From: Phaseolus vulgaris
Lineage: Eukaryota > Streptophyta > Magnoliopsida > Fabales > Fabaceae
Reading direction: 5' to 3'
DNA length: 64,000 nt
Assembly (NCBI RefSeq): GCF_000499845.2
Contig: NC_023755.2
Coordinates: forward strand, 2,249,530-2,313,529
Shown here: piece after piece, positions 14,341 through 25,367 of the stretch
Position numbering within the stretch: position 1 is the stretch's first letter
Layout of the letters: each line of letters begins with the position of its first letter
The notes under the pieces: model-generated
Seen by the model: the letters and a program-made list of their open reading frames with translations, nothing else
Database searches by the model: none
Told to the model about the DNA's origin: nothing
Translations under genes and position numbers: made by a program

Positions 14341-14362
14341 TATTTTTGCTTAAGCAAAAATA
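14341..14362. repeat. Perfect 22-bp palindrome
   Basis: A perfect inverted repeat centred on GCTTAAGC, with A/T arms of seven bases either side. It sits in a 200-bp stretch (14150-14360) where variants of CTTGAGCAAAAA recur at least four times. Similar CGCTCAAGC words occur near 34870-34930. Probably part of a degenerate repeat family; no function is implied. Confidence 0.5.
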
Positions 14363-14828
14363 TCAGAAAATCAACCTCAACAACAGAATCAAATGCGTTT
14401 TTCAAACATCTTTTCAAAAACATTCCAATAATACAACTTCTAAACAATCCAAAAATGATCAATCCAAATTACAATTTGTTCAAACATCATCCTCCAATCA
14501 TTTCAATACATTCTAAATCATTCAAACTCATTTATTCATCAAATCATAATCAAAACTCAGTTTAACTAACTTTATACTTTAACATGCATAATCCAATTAC
14601 TAGATTAATCTCTTATCTAAATCAACTATCCTAAGATTTTATCAAAAATATAAATAGTTTCTCTTACTTGTAATTTCTTATTCTAAGGAAATTCCAGCTC
14701 AAGTAGTTACTCCAAAATTTGGAGACCTAAAGTAAGGTATCCAAACATGACCAAATTTTAGCATGGGTTTAACCAAGTTAGAGGAACATTTTTCTCAACT
14801 AATCCCACCAGAATTGATGACAAAATCA

Positions 14829-15061
14829 CACTACAAGAAAATCATTAAATAAAAACCAATTGTAGGGACAAAAATTAATTAGTTAATTAAAACATTGGTA
14901 GCTAATTATATACTAATTTAGAAATTATTTATCAATAATAGAAACTAAGTTAGATATCAATCATTTTTTAATCTCTAAAATAGTATTTAATTTAGTCCAT
15001 ATAACAACTAATTATTTTTTGTCTCTAAAATTGATTTATATTTAATGATTTTCTAGTAATG
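14829..15061. mobile_element. CACTA-type MITE, copy 1
   Basis: A 233-bp non-coding element with terminal inverted repeats. The left end is CACTACAAGAAAATCATTAA; the right end read backwards is CATTACTAGAAAATCATTAA, so one of the five CACTA-like terminal bases is changed. The interior is AT-rich and shares blocks such as AATTATTTATCAATAATAG and TAATTTAGT with the other copies at 17985, 31759 and 35094. Flanking trinucleotides are TCA on the left and TAA on the right (after skipping the LTR element at 15062), a near match to a 3-bp target duplication. The CACTA superfamily assignment follows from the termini. Confidence 0.8.
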
Positions 15062-15243
15062 TGTTAAGATAGGCCCAATAGCATACAAGCTCAATATATG
15101 TTAACCTAAATCTCACATATATAAGTGAGATATTATGGAAATAAGGAAAAAGAGGGAATGAATTTAGTAAACCCAAGTTTTAGTAGCTTAGAGTATACCT
15201 TAGGTCATAGTTTTAGTATAGTATAGGTAGTTGTTTTCTATCA
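15062..15243 (+). repeat. Left LTR of the small retroelement
   Basis: The 182-bp left LTR contains ATATATAA flanked by the inverted 7-mers ATCTCAC and GTGAGAT, a TATA box inside a short hairpin that is kept unchanged in the right LTR. TG and CA termini are intact. Confidence 0.85.
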
Positions 15244-15267
15244 TTGGTGTTTTCATTCACGTTCTTC

Positions 15268-15471
15268 ATGCCTCCCAAACTTGAATCTAAAGACCTTGAG
15301 GAAATTCTCCAAGCCATCCAAGAACGACTCTCAGCTATACAAGCTCAAATGGAGGCCACCAAAACCAGACAAACAAATATCGAAGCCAGGAATGAATTTC
15401 TGCATTCACTCACATGTCATAAACCACGTAAAATCAGTCCCACACTCAGCCCCCACCATTACCCACCATGA
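15268..15471 (+). pseudogene. gag-like fragment in the small LTR element
   Basis: A 67-codon frame starting MPPKLESKDLEEILQAIQER, predicted helical and resembling the N-terminus of gag-like proteins of plant Ty3/gypsy elements. It starts 25 bases after the left LTR, as expected for a first retroelement frame, and stops without capsid or zinc-knuckle motifs. It is a leftover rather than a working gag. The assignment is from general resemblance. Confidence 0.55.
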
Positions 15472-15519
15472 GACCACAAAAACTACAACTCATTGTTTTT
15501 GAAGGCTCAGACCGCCCAG

Positions 15520-15850
15520 CGCCACAAGCCTCCGCGCACACCAGAACACACGCCGCAACACCACCTGCGCCCCAATCGTCGCGTCGCAAGCCTCCGCGCA
15601 CACCAAGTCACACGCCGCAACACCGTCCGCAATCAACCGTCGCTCCGCCCAGTGCCGTCAGCCTCCGCACGCACTAGGTCGCACGCCGCAACAGCGTCCA
15701 CGCCCCAACCGTCGTACCGCTCAGTGTCGCCAGCCTCCGCGCGCACCAGGACACACGCCACAACAACATCCGCACCCCAACCGTCGCGCCGCCCAGTGCC
15801 ACCAGCCTCCGCTCACACCAGGACACACGCCGCAACACCGCTACCAGCTT
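15520..15850 (+). repeat. GC-rich tandem array of about 72 bp units
   Basis: Five imperfect units, marked by the word GCCTCCGC at 15528, 15590, 15661, 15733 and 15805 (spacings 62, 71, 72 and 72). Each encodes, in one frame, a run rich in Ala, Thr, His, Pro and Arg. Base composition is strikingly GC-rich compared with the AT-rich surroundings. A run of about 19 C follows at about 15896-15914. The array lies wholly inside the LTR element. Confidence 0.85.
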
Positions 15851-16273
15851 CTAGATCCATTCAATTGCCAACACCATCCACTCCAATTTTTGCATCCCCC
15901 CCCCCCCCCCCCCCTCATTCCCTTTCGAATGTTGTTTCTCCGATTTAAAAAAAAACAAGAAAAAGAAAGAAATGCAACATCAACAATTGTGTGGAATGCA
16001 CAAGAGCAAGCGACGCACCAAACCCTAATGCACAAGAGAAAGTGGCGCCCCAAACCAACCTAGCAAACCCAAAACACCCCCGCGACCCAATTTTCTGCTT
16101 CACCCCTACATCACTACCAAAACACTCTATCCCACAACCTAACAAATGCTCAAACGGTCCAACCCCAGCCCAAGAAGCACCAGTGGCCCAACTGCATTTA
16201 AGACTACATTTTGGGGACAAAGTGCATTTAAGACTACATTTTGGGACAAAGTGTTTTCTGAAGCAGATAATAA

Positions 16274-16466
16274 TGTTAAGATAGGCCCAATAGCATACAT
16301 GCCCAATCTATGTTAACCTAAATCTCACATATATAAGTGAGATATTATGGAAAATAAGGAAGAAGAGAAGAATTTTAGTAAACCCTAGTTTAGTAGACTT
16401 AATATTTTGTAGGCTTAATCATAGTTAGTCATAGTATAAGTAACAGTTGTTTTTTGTGTTCTATCA
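16274..16466 (+). repeat. Right LTR of the small retroelement
   Basis: The 193-bp right LTR matches the left one over its length with small indels, has the same TATA hairpin, and is followed by the target duplication TAATG. Just upstream a 29-bp unit containing ACTACATTTTGGGGACAAAG is present twice (about 16193-16251), next to the weak purine tract GAAGCAGATAA. Confidence 0.85.
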
Positions 16467-16471
16467 TAATG

Positions 16472-17093
16472 TAATAAGAAAATAAAGAGAATAAAGAATC
16501 TTTGGATTAAAAAGAAACTTACTCTGTTTGAAAATTTGATTGGAAGAAAATGATTTCTGATTCTTCAACCTTAGAGGATGTATCAAAATTTGGGAGAGAC
16601 AATATATAGAAGAAAAAAATCAAAACAAAGGAGAAAAAAAAGAAAAAGAAATGTGTGTGAAAGATAAAGGGAATGCGAGAATTACACTCAATATTCATTT
16701 TATAAATTCATTATATGTATACTGTATACACAATATATAAGAAAATACTAAACTCAATACCCTACTAGTAAGTTAATACATATATAGACGGGTAAATTTA
16801 AATAAACCTTCTAACAACAACTATAAAATAAATAAATTAAATCAATTAAACTCCTTTTATAAATAAAAATCAACTTATGCACTTATAATTTTTGAAGAAA
16901 TAAAATGAAAAATTCGAAGTGCACAACTTAATTTAACTTATAAGAAAAATTCAATTATATATATATATATATATAAAAAAAAAAAACTAATTCTGCAACA
17001 AAAATCACCACTTTCCCTTCATGTGTAAGGATAAAAAAAATCAAGGGAAAGGTAGTTCTTCTTCTTGCTTCCAATGGATGATGATAAAACCAA
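16472..17093. other. AT-rich spacer downstream of the VQ gene
   Basis: Holds the presumed 3' end of the minus-strand VQ gene and a TA microsatellite near 16957-16974. No further gene seen. Confidence 0.5.
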
Positions 17094-17489
17094 CTAAATA
17101 ATATCAAAGCTGAAGAGTTCACATTGAAGTTGTTCATTTAGTGGTTCCATGAAAGAGCCAGAATGCAAGTGATCATCAAGAGATTTGAACCAAGTAGAAT
17201 CATGAAAATAGGTTTCACTTGTACCACTCAATTGCTGAATATTTGGTCCCTTTTGGTTACCATCATCAAGAACACCATCATAGTTGTAAAAATCAGCTTC
17301 CACAAACATTTCAGCAACATTGGAGGCTTGACCAGTGAGTTCTTGCACAAGGGCTCTGAAGTTGGAGGCACTGGTCTTCACCTTCATGGGGCTTGAGATA
17401 TATGTCACTTTAACATCCTTCTTGTGAACCCTTTTGCTCCTCCCTTTGCTCTTCATCATCACACCATGGTTGTTGTTAACTCCAAGCAT
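17094..17489 (-). CDS. VQ-motif protein, SIB1/SIB2-like
   Basis: A single-exon gene of 131 residues. The VQ motif FRALVQELTG lies at residues 44-53 and fits the consensus FxxxVQxLTG. It is preceded by KVTYISSPMKVKTSASN, the stretch typical of the sigma-factor-binding proteins SIB1 and SIB2, and by a basic, Lys/Arg-rich N-terminus that could act in nuclear or plastid targeting. VQ proteins bind WRKY transcription factors through this motif; the SIB members are plastid- and nucleus-associated defence regulators. I chose ATG 17487-17489: the frame stays open upstream but contains no earlier ATG. The C-terminal half is acidic and Asp/Ser-rich, as is usual in the family. Lack of introns also fits most plant VQ genes. 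Which SIB paralogue it is cannot be settled here. Confidence 0.9.
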   Translation of the reverse strand: MLGVNNNHGVMMKSKGRSKRVHKKDVKVTYISSPMKVKTSASNFRALVQELTGQASNVAEMFVEADFYNYDGVLDDGNQKGPNIQQLSGTSETYFHDSTWFKSLDDHLHSGSFMEPLNEQLQCELFSFDII

Positions 17490-17620
17490 TGTCTCTACGA
17501 TGATGATCAACTCCTTCTCAGCAAAACAATGAACTAAATCAACCAAACAAAACCCAGTTGTGAAGAACTAGTTTGTGAGTAAAAGGTACAATATTTACAA
17601 AGATTGAAGCTAGGGTTTGT

Positions 17621-17627
17621 ATTTATA
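17621..17627 (-). promoter_or_regulatory. TATA box of the VQ gene
   Basis: TATAAAT on the minus strand, 132 bp upstream of the ATG, implying a leader of roughly 100 nt. It is the only good TATA box just upstream of the gene. Confidence 0.55.
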
Positions 17628-17984
17628 GTATCATATAAGGGTGAGGGAAACTTCCAGGAGAATGATCATGGTGGGAAAATCAAAAGGGTGTTGATGGTGG
17701 AAATGGAAAGAGGTTAGAAAGTACGAGGTTGATGAGAAGGTTCCATTGGGGTGCTAAAGGACCTTTTGGATATTGAAAATGGTGATGATAACAAATTAAT
17801 ACTTATGTCTCTGTCACTGTTTAGATTTTTATTTGTGGTTTCTGTGTTGATTAGGTTAAGAGCTTTTGGTCATGTGCAGTCATGGATGACTTTGGAAAGT
17901 TCCTGCAAGATCCAATGTAATCTAAATCATAACAATTTCAAATTATAATTAAAAGTTATTCAATGTATTATATAATTAAAACAA

Positions 17985-18363
17985 TTCATATATATTAATA
18001 GAAATCAATTTTTAAAGATGAAAATAATTAGTTGTAATATTAATTAAATTAGAGATATTTTAGAAATTAATAAAAGAAATTTTTTAAATTAGTTTCTATT
18101 ATTATTAAATAATTTTTGAATTAGTATTTAATTAGCAATCAATGTTTTTTACCAAAATTAGAAACTAGATAAGTTTAGTAGTTAAAAACTTTGGTTGCTA
18201 ATTAAATATCAATTTAAAAATTATTTAATAATAATAAAAACTAATTCAAAATTTTATTTTTTTTAGTTTATAAAATAGTCTCTAATTAAATTTAATTATT
18301 ATTACAATTAATTATTTTAGTATTAAAAATTGGTTTCTATTTAATGATTTTCTTGTGATAGTA
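17985..18363. mobile_element. Fold-back MITE with about 180-bp inverted arms
   Basis: Left arm (about 17995-18150) and right arm (about 18205-18360) are near-complete reverse complements through many blocks, for example TTTTTATTATTATTAAATAA against TTATTTAATAATAATAAAAA, around a loop of about 40 bp. The right terminus TTTAATGATTTTCTTGTGATAGT resembles the right terminus of the CACTA-type MITEs at 14829 and 31759; the left terminus has decayed. Interior words are shared with those copies, so it is probably a longer fold-back member of the same family. Confidence 0.72.
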
Positions 18364-18745
18364 TAATATAATTGTTTCCTAGTATTAGACACTTTTATCA
18401 TATGTTTCTTTATATTATGCTTGTTTTAAACATTTTAATGATTCTTATATTCAACTTTCAATAACCATATTTTAACCATTTTTTCCTTTGAGATGTTTTT
18501 CCTTAATATTGTTAAATGAACTTTAAATATATTCTTTATATTTATATAAATAAAATAAAAAAATGAATGTTGAAGAATTTAATTTAGATGTTGGTATGAT
18601 GAAGCAAAGAAATTTTGTCTGATTCAAGTCAGATATATGGGATGTGGTCTTCTCACTTGTTGTCCAAGGAAAAATATTCTTTTAAAAGTATTATTCTTTT
18701 TCTTATTTCTTTTTTTATTTTATAATTAAAGTATGAAAGAATTAG

Positions 18746-18781
<36 letters not shown>

Positions 18782-21593
18782 GTTTAAAATTTGAATCACA
18801 TAAATCTGCTAATTGGCACCATAAAATAGTGTTTTCATTTTCAACAATCATAAATATTTAGATATTTTTGAGGTTCTAGAGAAAAGATATGGTTGAATTT
18901 ATCTTATTAAGGAAAAAAGTTCTTCATTTGTGCCAATAAGTCAAAGAGATTGTTTCCAAGAAGTCACTTGGTATGAAAGCAAAACATGAAGATGAATCAA
19001 ATTTGATGTGACCCAATTAATGATTGAAGAAATGAAGATTCATCAACATTTCCAAATGAAATTTAGATTATTAGTTCAAAGTTATTAATATTACATAATA
19101 TTTTTTTGCTAGTGTATCTTTTATTTATAAATTAGATGTATGGTTTCTTGAATCTTAATAAAATGATTCTTTTAAACTTTTCAAAAAAAATAGTTAAAAA
19201 ATGTATTGATATAATATATTATTTGTCGAAGACTAAGATTGAGATGAGACTTAATTGAAAGTATAATCTTCAATAGAAAAGTAGAGTTCAATTTCTTTAA
19301 GATTTATAAATTGTTTTTAATTTTGATTAATGACACAAAAAAAAAATACTCCCAGGCAAATTTTTTGTGTAAATAAAACTGTAGAAACAATATTCATATT
19401 ATAGAATAAATTGTTGTACTGTATTTCTAATAAAAGAAGCAATATAATTACATTTTGATTTTGTGATGATATTTCTCTTCAATATTCCGTAAAGAGACCA
19501 ATTTCTGACTTTAATTAACTATTAAGTAAAATTATATTTTTTTCATACATAAACAATTATAATATAAAATTTATTACAATTCATCCTTTATTTTTATTTT
19601 AAAATATTATTATAATATAAAATATTTATAAAAAGTAAATTATTTTTCCTTCTTCAACACCATAATGGAACTCTTCAAAGGGAAATGTTGGATGATCGTA
19701 ATGGAATTCTTCAAAAGGAAAAGTTGGAAGAAAAGGTCAGAGAATATATACTTTATTACTTGGCAGTCACATATACAAAATTTTATTCAATTAAAAATAA
19801 ATAAAAAAATTAAATAGTAATAAACTTTTTGAAAAAACTGTATTTTATATATGACTTTTATTAAACATTACTTTTACAATGAATGAATGTATTAAGAATT
19901 TGTCTTTGCATACACTATTTTTTAATTATTATTTTCTTAATGGATAAGTATGTGTATTTTTTTTTTTATAAAAGTTGTATTTGTATGCAAAATTATTTTA
20001 TATTCTTATATGTTATGTTTGTTTCTTAATTTTTGTTAATATTTTTTATTTTGGTGATACTTGTTATTTTATAATTATTATATAATATTTATTTATTTTA
20101 TGATAATTTTGTTTAAATTAGATGTGTGTGAATGTGTGTGTGATGAGTGGGTGGGTATGTGTATATATGCCTGTGTGGAAGACTATACTAGTCAATATAA
20201 TATTGTGGATGTTTCACATTTTATATAGGTGATTGTTTCACATTGTTATTCATTCTTCATTATATTGTGTTTAATATTCATTTGTTATTTCTTTGATGTC
20301 TTCCTTGTGAAGTAGATCCAAGTTGAATGAGTAATTAGAAATACATTAGAAAAAGTCAAATTATCATATAACTCTATCAGCTAGATCAAACTCTAAAGTT
20401 GCAAAACATATAACAGGAATAATCACTGAATTTAAAGAAGAAACACCATTTATCAAGCACCTTATATCATTTACACTATAAAGAGTCAACAAAAATTAAA
20501 AATAGAAATTGAAGTTAGCATAATTAATAAAGTAGATCCCCTTGGATTTTTTTTTTTATAAAAGAGTTGGATTAATAATATCCTTTGATGACAAGGAATT
20601 GAATGTGTGACATAATTGATGAATTACATATGTAGGCATACTTGTCCTCTATGTATCATAAAAAAAAAATTACTTTAAGTAACCTATATAATCCTATGAA
20701 GTTAAAAACAACTTTTTTGCTAATGAAAAAGACATGTAGTAATGTCTTCAACAATAAAATTTTTCAATAGCTAGAGAAATGCATGAAATTAGATCTTACA
20801 CCTTTTTTTATCACTAATTTATATGAGACTTCATTTACACTTACAATTAATTACGTGTTATAATTGTTTATCCATAAACATCAACAAGTATTCTTCTTCA
20901 TATTTTTTTTATCAAATATGCGACAAGTTCCTACTCAAACTCATCACTATGCAAAAAAAATAGTCTCAAAAGCATGTTTTTATCTACACCCTCCTTTCAT
21001 GAAAGGTTATTTTTGTCATTTTGCAGTGATATTTTCGTTATTTTTTAGGAATATTTTTGTCATTTTAATGGCAAAATTGGGTGCAGATTGGAATTGATTA
21101 TTTTACAGTTTTTGTTGATGAAAGAACCCATTATTCAACAAAATATGTTAGTCTAACTTCAATACTCTGAATTTTATTATTACACATTACTCACCTCACA
21201 AGAAACATTTTATTGTTAATATAGCTTATTCAATAAGCTCCACAACAGTAAAAAGTTACAAGAACAGGTGCTTATACATGAAATACAGTACAAACACCTT
21301 CCTTTGGTCCTCTAACAAATTATTTTGGCCCTCAAAAACTTTCTTATACAATTAGTAAACCAAAGTAAATGTTGTTATGCTAGCTAACTGACTGATTAAA
21401 CCATTGCACTTAATAATCAGACATAATCAAACAAGAAAAGGAGAAACTCCTAAGCATGTTTAAGAACCATTCTTTTAGATGATTCCAATAAAAGAAGGTG
21501 AAAACTAAAGCAGAGTGAGAAACATAAGCCAAGAAAGTAAGCTGAATTCTGTCACTGGAAACAAATTTCTATCATCGATGACAGTGGTGAGAC
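18364..21593. other. AT-rich intergenic DNA with simple repeats
   Basis: About 3.2 kb without a supportable gene. It contains a TA microsatellite (18746-18767), a TG-rich stretch (20122-20175) and a 110-bp segment (20978-21087) bounded by ATCTACACCC and, inverted with one mismatch, GGGTGCAGAT, which may be a tiny MITE. The last few hundred bases should include the 3' end of the L27 gene. Confidence 0.55.
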
Positions 21594-22253
21594 TTAGACA
21601 GCAACCTTAACTTCAGAAGCAGAGGCATTTGCATACAAAGGGTGGAGAACATGACCTTCCTTAGGCTCAACATGCACCCATTTGCGACCAGTCAGCTTGT
21701 TCTTTTCAAACTTCACCAATCCCTCTTTCAATGCAAACAAAGTATGATCTTTCCCAAGTCCGACATAGTTTCCTGGATGAAAACGAGTGCCACGTTGTCG
21801 GACAATGATATTTCCAGGTATCACCCTCTGCATTGTAAGAAAAGAATTGCATCATGAGTGAATGAAGTCAATGAACCATATCCAGAACTTCCAGATTCAG
21901 TTCTCACTTCCTCTACCTAAATGGCAATAATTAGTTCTCAAAAGTGTAAAACAAATACCTCCCCACCAAATTTCTTCACTCCAAGGTTCTTGGGTTTTGA
22001 ATCCCGTCCGTTCTTTGTAGAACCAGCAGTCTTTTTGGTAGCCCAACGCCTGAACACCATACTCAAACCTTCTCCAGAAACATCTATAGCAGCAGTGGGT
22101 CAAAAATTCATTAGATAGCTTACTTTACAAAGACACCATACAGTAGCCAATATAGGATAATGAGGCTATACCACTGGTGCTTCTATACACAGGAACATTT
22201 GTCACAAGTTCCTTGATATTCAATCTTCTGCAAAATGATGCTGCAAAATTCAT
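21594..22253 (-). CDS. Organellar ribosomal protein L27 (bL27 type, probably mitochondrial)
   Basis: A complete three-exon gene of 146 residues: exons 22253-22172, 22083-21959 and 21827-21594. The body carries bL27 hallmarks: [19 protein letters not shown], then [18 protein letters not shown] and [16 protein letters not shown]27 sits near the peptidyl-transferase centre of bacterial-type large subunits. The N-terminus has a short extension with [19 protein letters not shown] and then [12 protein letters not shown]; this pattern is typical of plant mitochondrial L27, whereas plastid L27 has a longer transit peptide. A mature N-terminus beginning near the WATKKTAGS stretch is inferred. Joins restore S-D across intron 1 and E-R across intron 2 in phase. 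A non-coding 5' exon could lie upstream near 25.0 kb. Confidence 0.93.
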
Positions 22254-25200
22254 GCTGTTTTCTATGTGATAAGACAACCTGAGACAAATTAGAACATTGG
22301 AAAATTTAAAAAACTGTGAAACAAATCAATTACGACTGGTGCGCTTGTGGTAACAAATACCAAATACCAGAATGAATCGGTTGTGGCAAAATCAGATCAG
22401 AAATAAGTTGGCCATACAATTGCACTGTCCGGTGATCATTATAAGATATTTATATATTTAATATGCGGACAAGAAATTATAATGAGTCAGGATAATCTCA
22501 TAAAAATATTGAAACTTATTATTTTAAAGAAATCAGTCATCTGCAGGAACGGGAATAACTCCCTGTCGTCCTAATTTGTGCTGAAAGTTCTCTTCTTTAA
22601 GTGTACTACACAATAAATTGCGTAGAAATCTAGTTTCTGTTCTTTAGTAACTAAAATATGCTAAATAAACGTTGAAATAGCAAATTAAGTAGTTATTTAG
22701 TTACACAACTCAAGAAATCTAAATTCACAAAATCAAAATTAACAGTATCCTACATACTACAACTGATGGAATTGTTTACAAAACTAATATGCAGCACATA
22801 AAGTACTGAATGCCAGAATGTGGCATGGGGTGGCACCAGATAATCTTCGGTACGTTTTAGATCCAAATAGGAATTATGCCAAAACCGTTTGAGACTCTCA
22901 ATATTGCAATTGAAAACTTTGGGGCATGCTACCTTTAATACTTTCACCTTGAAGGAGGGTAATGACTCACTAAAATTAGGGACAGCCTATGCGTAGGAAA
23001 TACCCCTTAAATTGTACCTTTTCCATGCCTTTATCACCCTTAACCTCTAAATTTTCCTCCCCGCAATTTTTAATGTACAAGATTTGTTTTGGCTTTCATA
23101 GAATTTCAACTTATTTCAAAATTTAAATGAAAAGAATTTTTTTTAATTGGATACCCTTTTGGGACTCCTTGACTCTATTTATTTCTCTTCATGACCAGAT
23201 AAAAATATATGGTTCCATGATCCTTCTATGGCCTTTCCCTGTATCTCCTTTTTTCTTTCAGTTACTATTCCTTGAATAGGAAAAGTCTTAATCATCAAAC
23301 CTTGTAGAAATCTAAAACTAATTCTAAGAACAAGTCTTTCATTTAGACTGCAATACTTAAAAAAATTAATAATAATGTCATGTTGAAGGTTTGTAGGCTG
23401 CATAACACCCTCTCCAATGATACAAGGGTAATGTGTGAACTTGCTCGGATTCTATTCCATACCTATTCTAACACTTCTCAGTTGAATTAGTGTTTTTAAC
23501 AAATGCACCCAAAGAAAAAATTTCAGTCTACTTAATTGATGTTTTTAAATCCCTTATATAATGTATAGGCCTTTATCATAGAATGCACATATCCCAATTA
23601 TTCCATCTAGCTTCTTACCAATGCTAAGGAATTAATAACTCTTAAAGTGGCCTTAAGGTTGTTGGTAGAACCTTGAGTAAGACACTAATGTTCTCAATTA
23701 CATTAACTTCTAATTCTAATTGACATTGCATTTCTTATCTTATCTCAAAATCCTCCTATAAATTCACGTAAGTGCTCTGCACAGTGTTACTGTTTACAAA
23801 ACTACTGATATTTCACAGTGATCCTATCATCCCACAACTTAAGACAAAGCAAACCCAAACATCTTGACAGCAAAACTGGAGAAAAAAAAAGGAGATATGA
23901 ATGGAAAGAGACAGACTACATCACATGAAGGATTTGGAATAACCATAAAAACATAGTCATGAATGCCTTAAGACTGGAGTCCACCACCTTAAACACATAT
24001 AGGCAAAGATCACAACTTAAAGTGCTTGCAACTGCTTCCAATTTCTCACTCGAGAGAGCATAAAAATAAAAATGAAAGGGAAATTAGTTCATGAAAAGGG
24101 TTTAATTTACAGTTAGTTTCTTCAACCACCAAAGAGTAAAAAAAGGCTTCCTTCCCTCAACCACTAAATCCTATCCTTGTCTGGCTACTTCAAAATCTCA
24201 AACACACAGAACTTCAAATACAAAAATTAATTGCGTCATCTCTTGGCCCCAAGTTTAGTCATATCTAATATCTTATGTTAATCCTATCACTCTAAACTTC
24301 CAAGATTACTTGCCCATCTGACTGATTTCAATTCCAATTTCCACATGAACAATCAAATACCAGTGTTTCAGCACATCTTCATCATACATTGTCTTAAACT
24401 ACCATAGCTTGCACCCAAATAACCCAATAATTTGGTGGAACTTACATAAAGCTGTCAGGATACAGTTCACCCCAAAATAATTTGGCTGAACTGACCTCCC
24501 ATATACGACATCTGAACGGCAAAACCTACCAATTCCATATGCATAGGCAATCCCGAATGATTCTACATTTAAAAAATCTCAAATTTACCAGTAACTCAAG
24601 CTCAAATTAAGCGTTCTCCTCAATAAAACTACATAAAAAGATCACAACAACCAAAACTTGAAAAAAAAGAAAGAAAAGTAAGACACACCCATCTTCTCTT
24701 GCAATTGAAAGAGGTTTCTCTCAGTCCCACAACCTCACTGGCTATTAACGGTGCCTTTCTCTATAGCAAACTCTCCCACAAGGATCCATTCTAAATCCAT
24801 TTTCCAATACACACATCGATCCATAGGAAACAATTATTCTTCATATGTTCGTAGATTTATTATATTATTGAATTTTTTTTACAGCTATGGGTGCATAACA
24901 ATCCCCAAATTCGTATATGGAACGTTGAACACGGTGATGCAAAAGAAGCAAAAATCGAAAGTTAAGGAAGTTTAACCTCTAACGGACTGAAAACAGAGAT
25001 GCAGCGGGAGAGTGGCGGCGCAAGCGGCGAAGCAGTTAGTTGATCGGTGACGGAGACTCAGGGTAGAACCAAACCTCTTAATTTCTCATGCCATTTTAGT
25101 CTCTTTATTTTAATTTTTAAAATTCATTATTTTAGTTTTTTAAAGCAATATTCTTTAATTCTATTTTGTGTACCTTTTTTAATATTTTAATTAATTAAGT

Positions 25201-25364
25201 CTTCCTTTATATATATTTTTAACTTATAAATTCAGTAGACTTCAATTTTAAAGAAAAAATGCCCAATCACATATAAGAAAATTAAAAAAAAAATCTAAAT
25301 TTAAATATAATAATACCTCAAATTAATCCGTCAACTTTACATCTATATAAATTAAAATGGTTCA
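22254..25364. other. Upstream region of L27, possible 5'-UTR intron
   Basis: About 3.1 kb without coding exons. Near 24980-25080 the minus strand shows a more GC-rich segment containing TCCGTCACCGATC and GCGCCGCCACTCTCC, which looks like a leader exon and could be the first, non-coding exon of L27 with a long 5'-UTR intron; that is inference only. I found no candidate promoter that settles it. 25080-25364 is AT-rich. Confidence 0.35.
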
Positions 25365-25367
25365 GCT

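Larger units (their letters stand above)
15062..16466 (+). mobile_element. Small non-autonomous LTR retroelement
   Basis: A 1405-bp element bounded by two direct repeats (15062-15243 and 16274-16466) that start TGTTAAGATAGGCC and end TTCTATCA, flanked by the perfect 5-bp target duplication TAATG (15057-15061 and 16467-16471). Directly after the left LTR comes TTGGTGTTTTCATTC, in the primer-binding-site position; I did not identify the tRNA. The interior holds a short gag-like start, a GC-rich tandem array and a 19-base C run, but no protease, integrase or reverse transcriptase. It must therefore have moved using enzymes from elsewhere. The LTRs differ at many positions (roughly 85 percent alike by eye), so the insertion is not recent. 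Confidence 0.88.

Noticed and set aside
15493..15948. 151-residue Ala/Thr/Pro/His-rich open frame
   Set aside because: It comes from the tandem array inside the small LTR element. Its units vary in length, so the frame changes, and there is no promoter or family to support a gene.
21921..22118. Plus-strand open frame over the L27 gene
   Set aside because: Shadow of L27 exon 2; the minus-strand exon has conserved L27 sequence.
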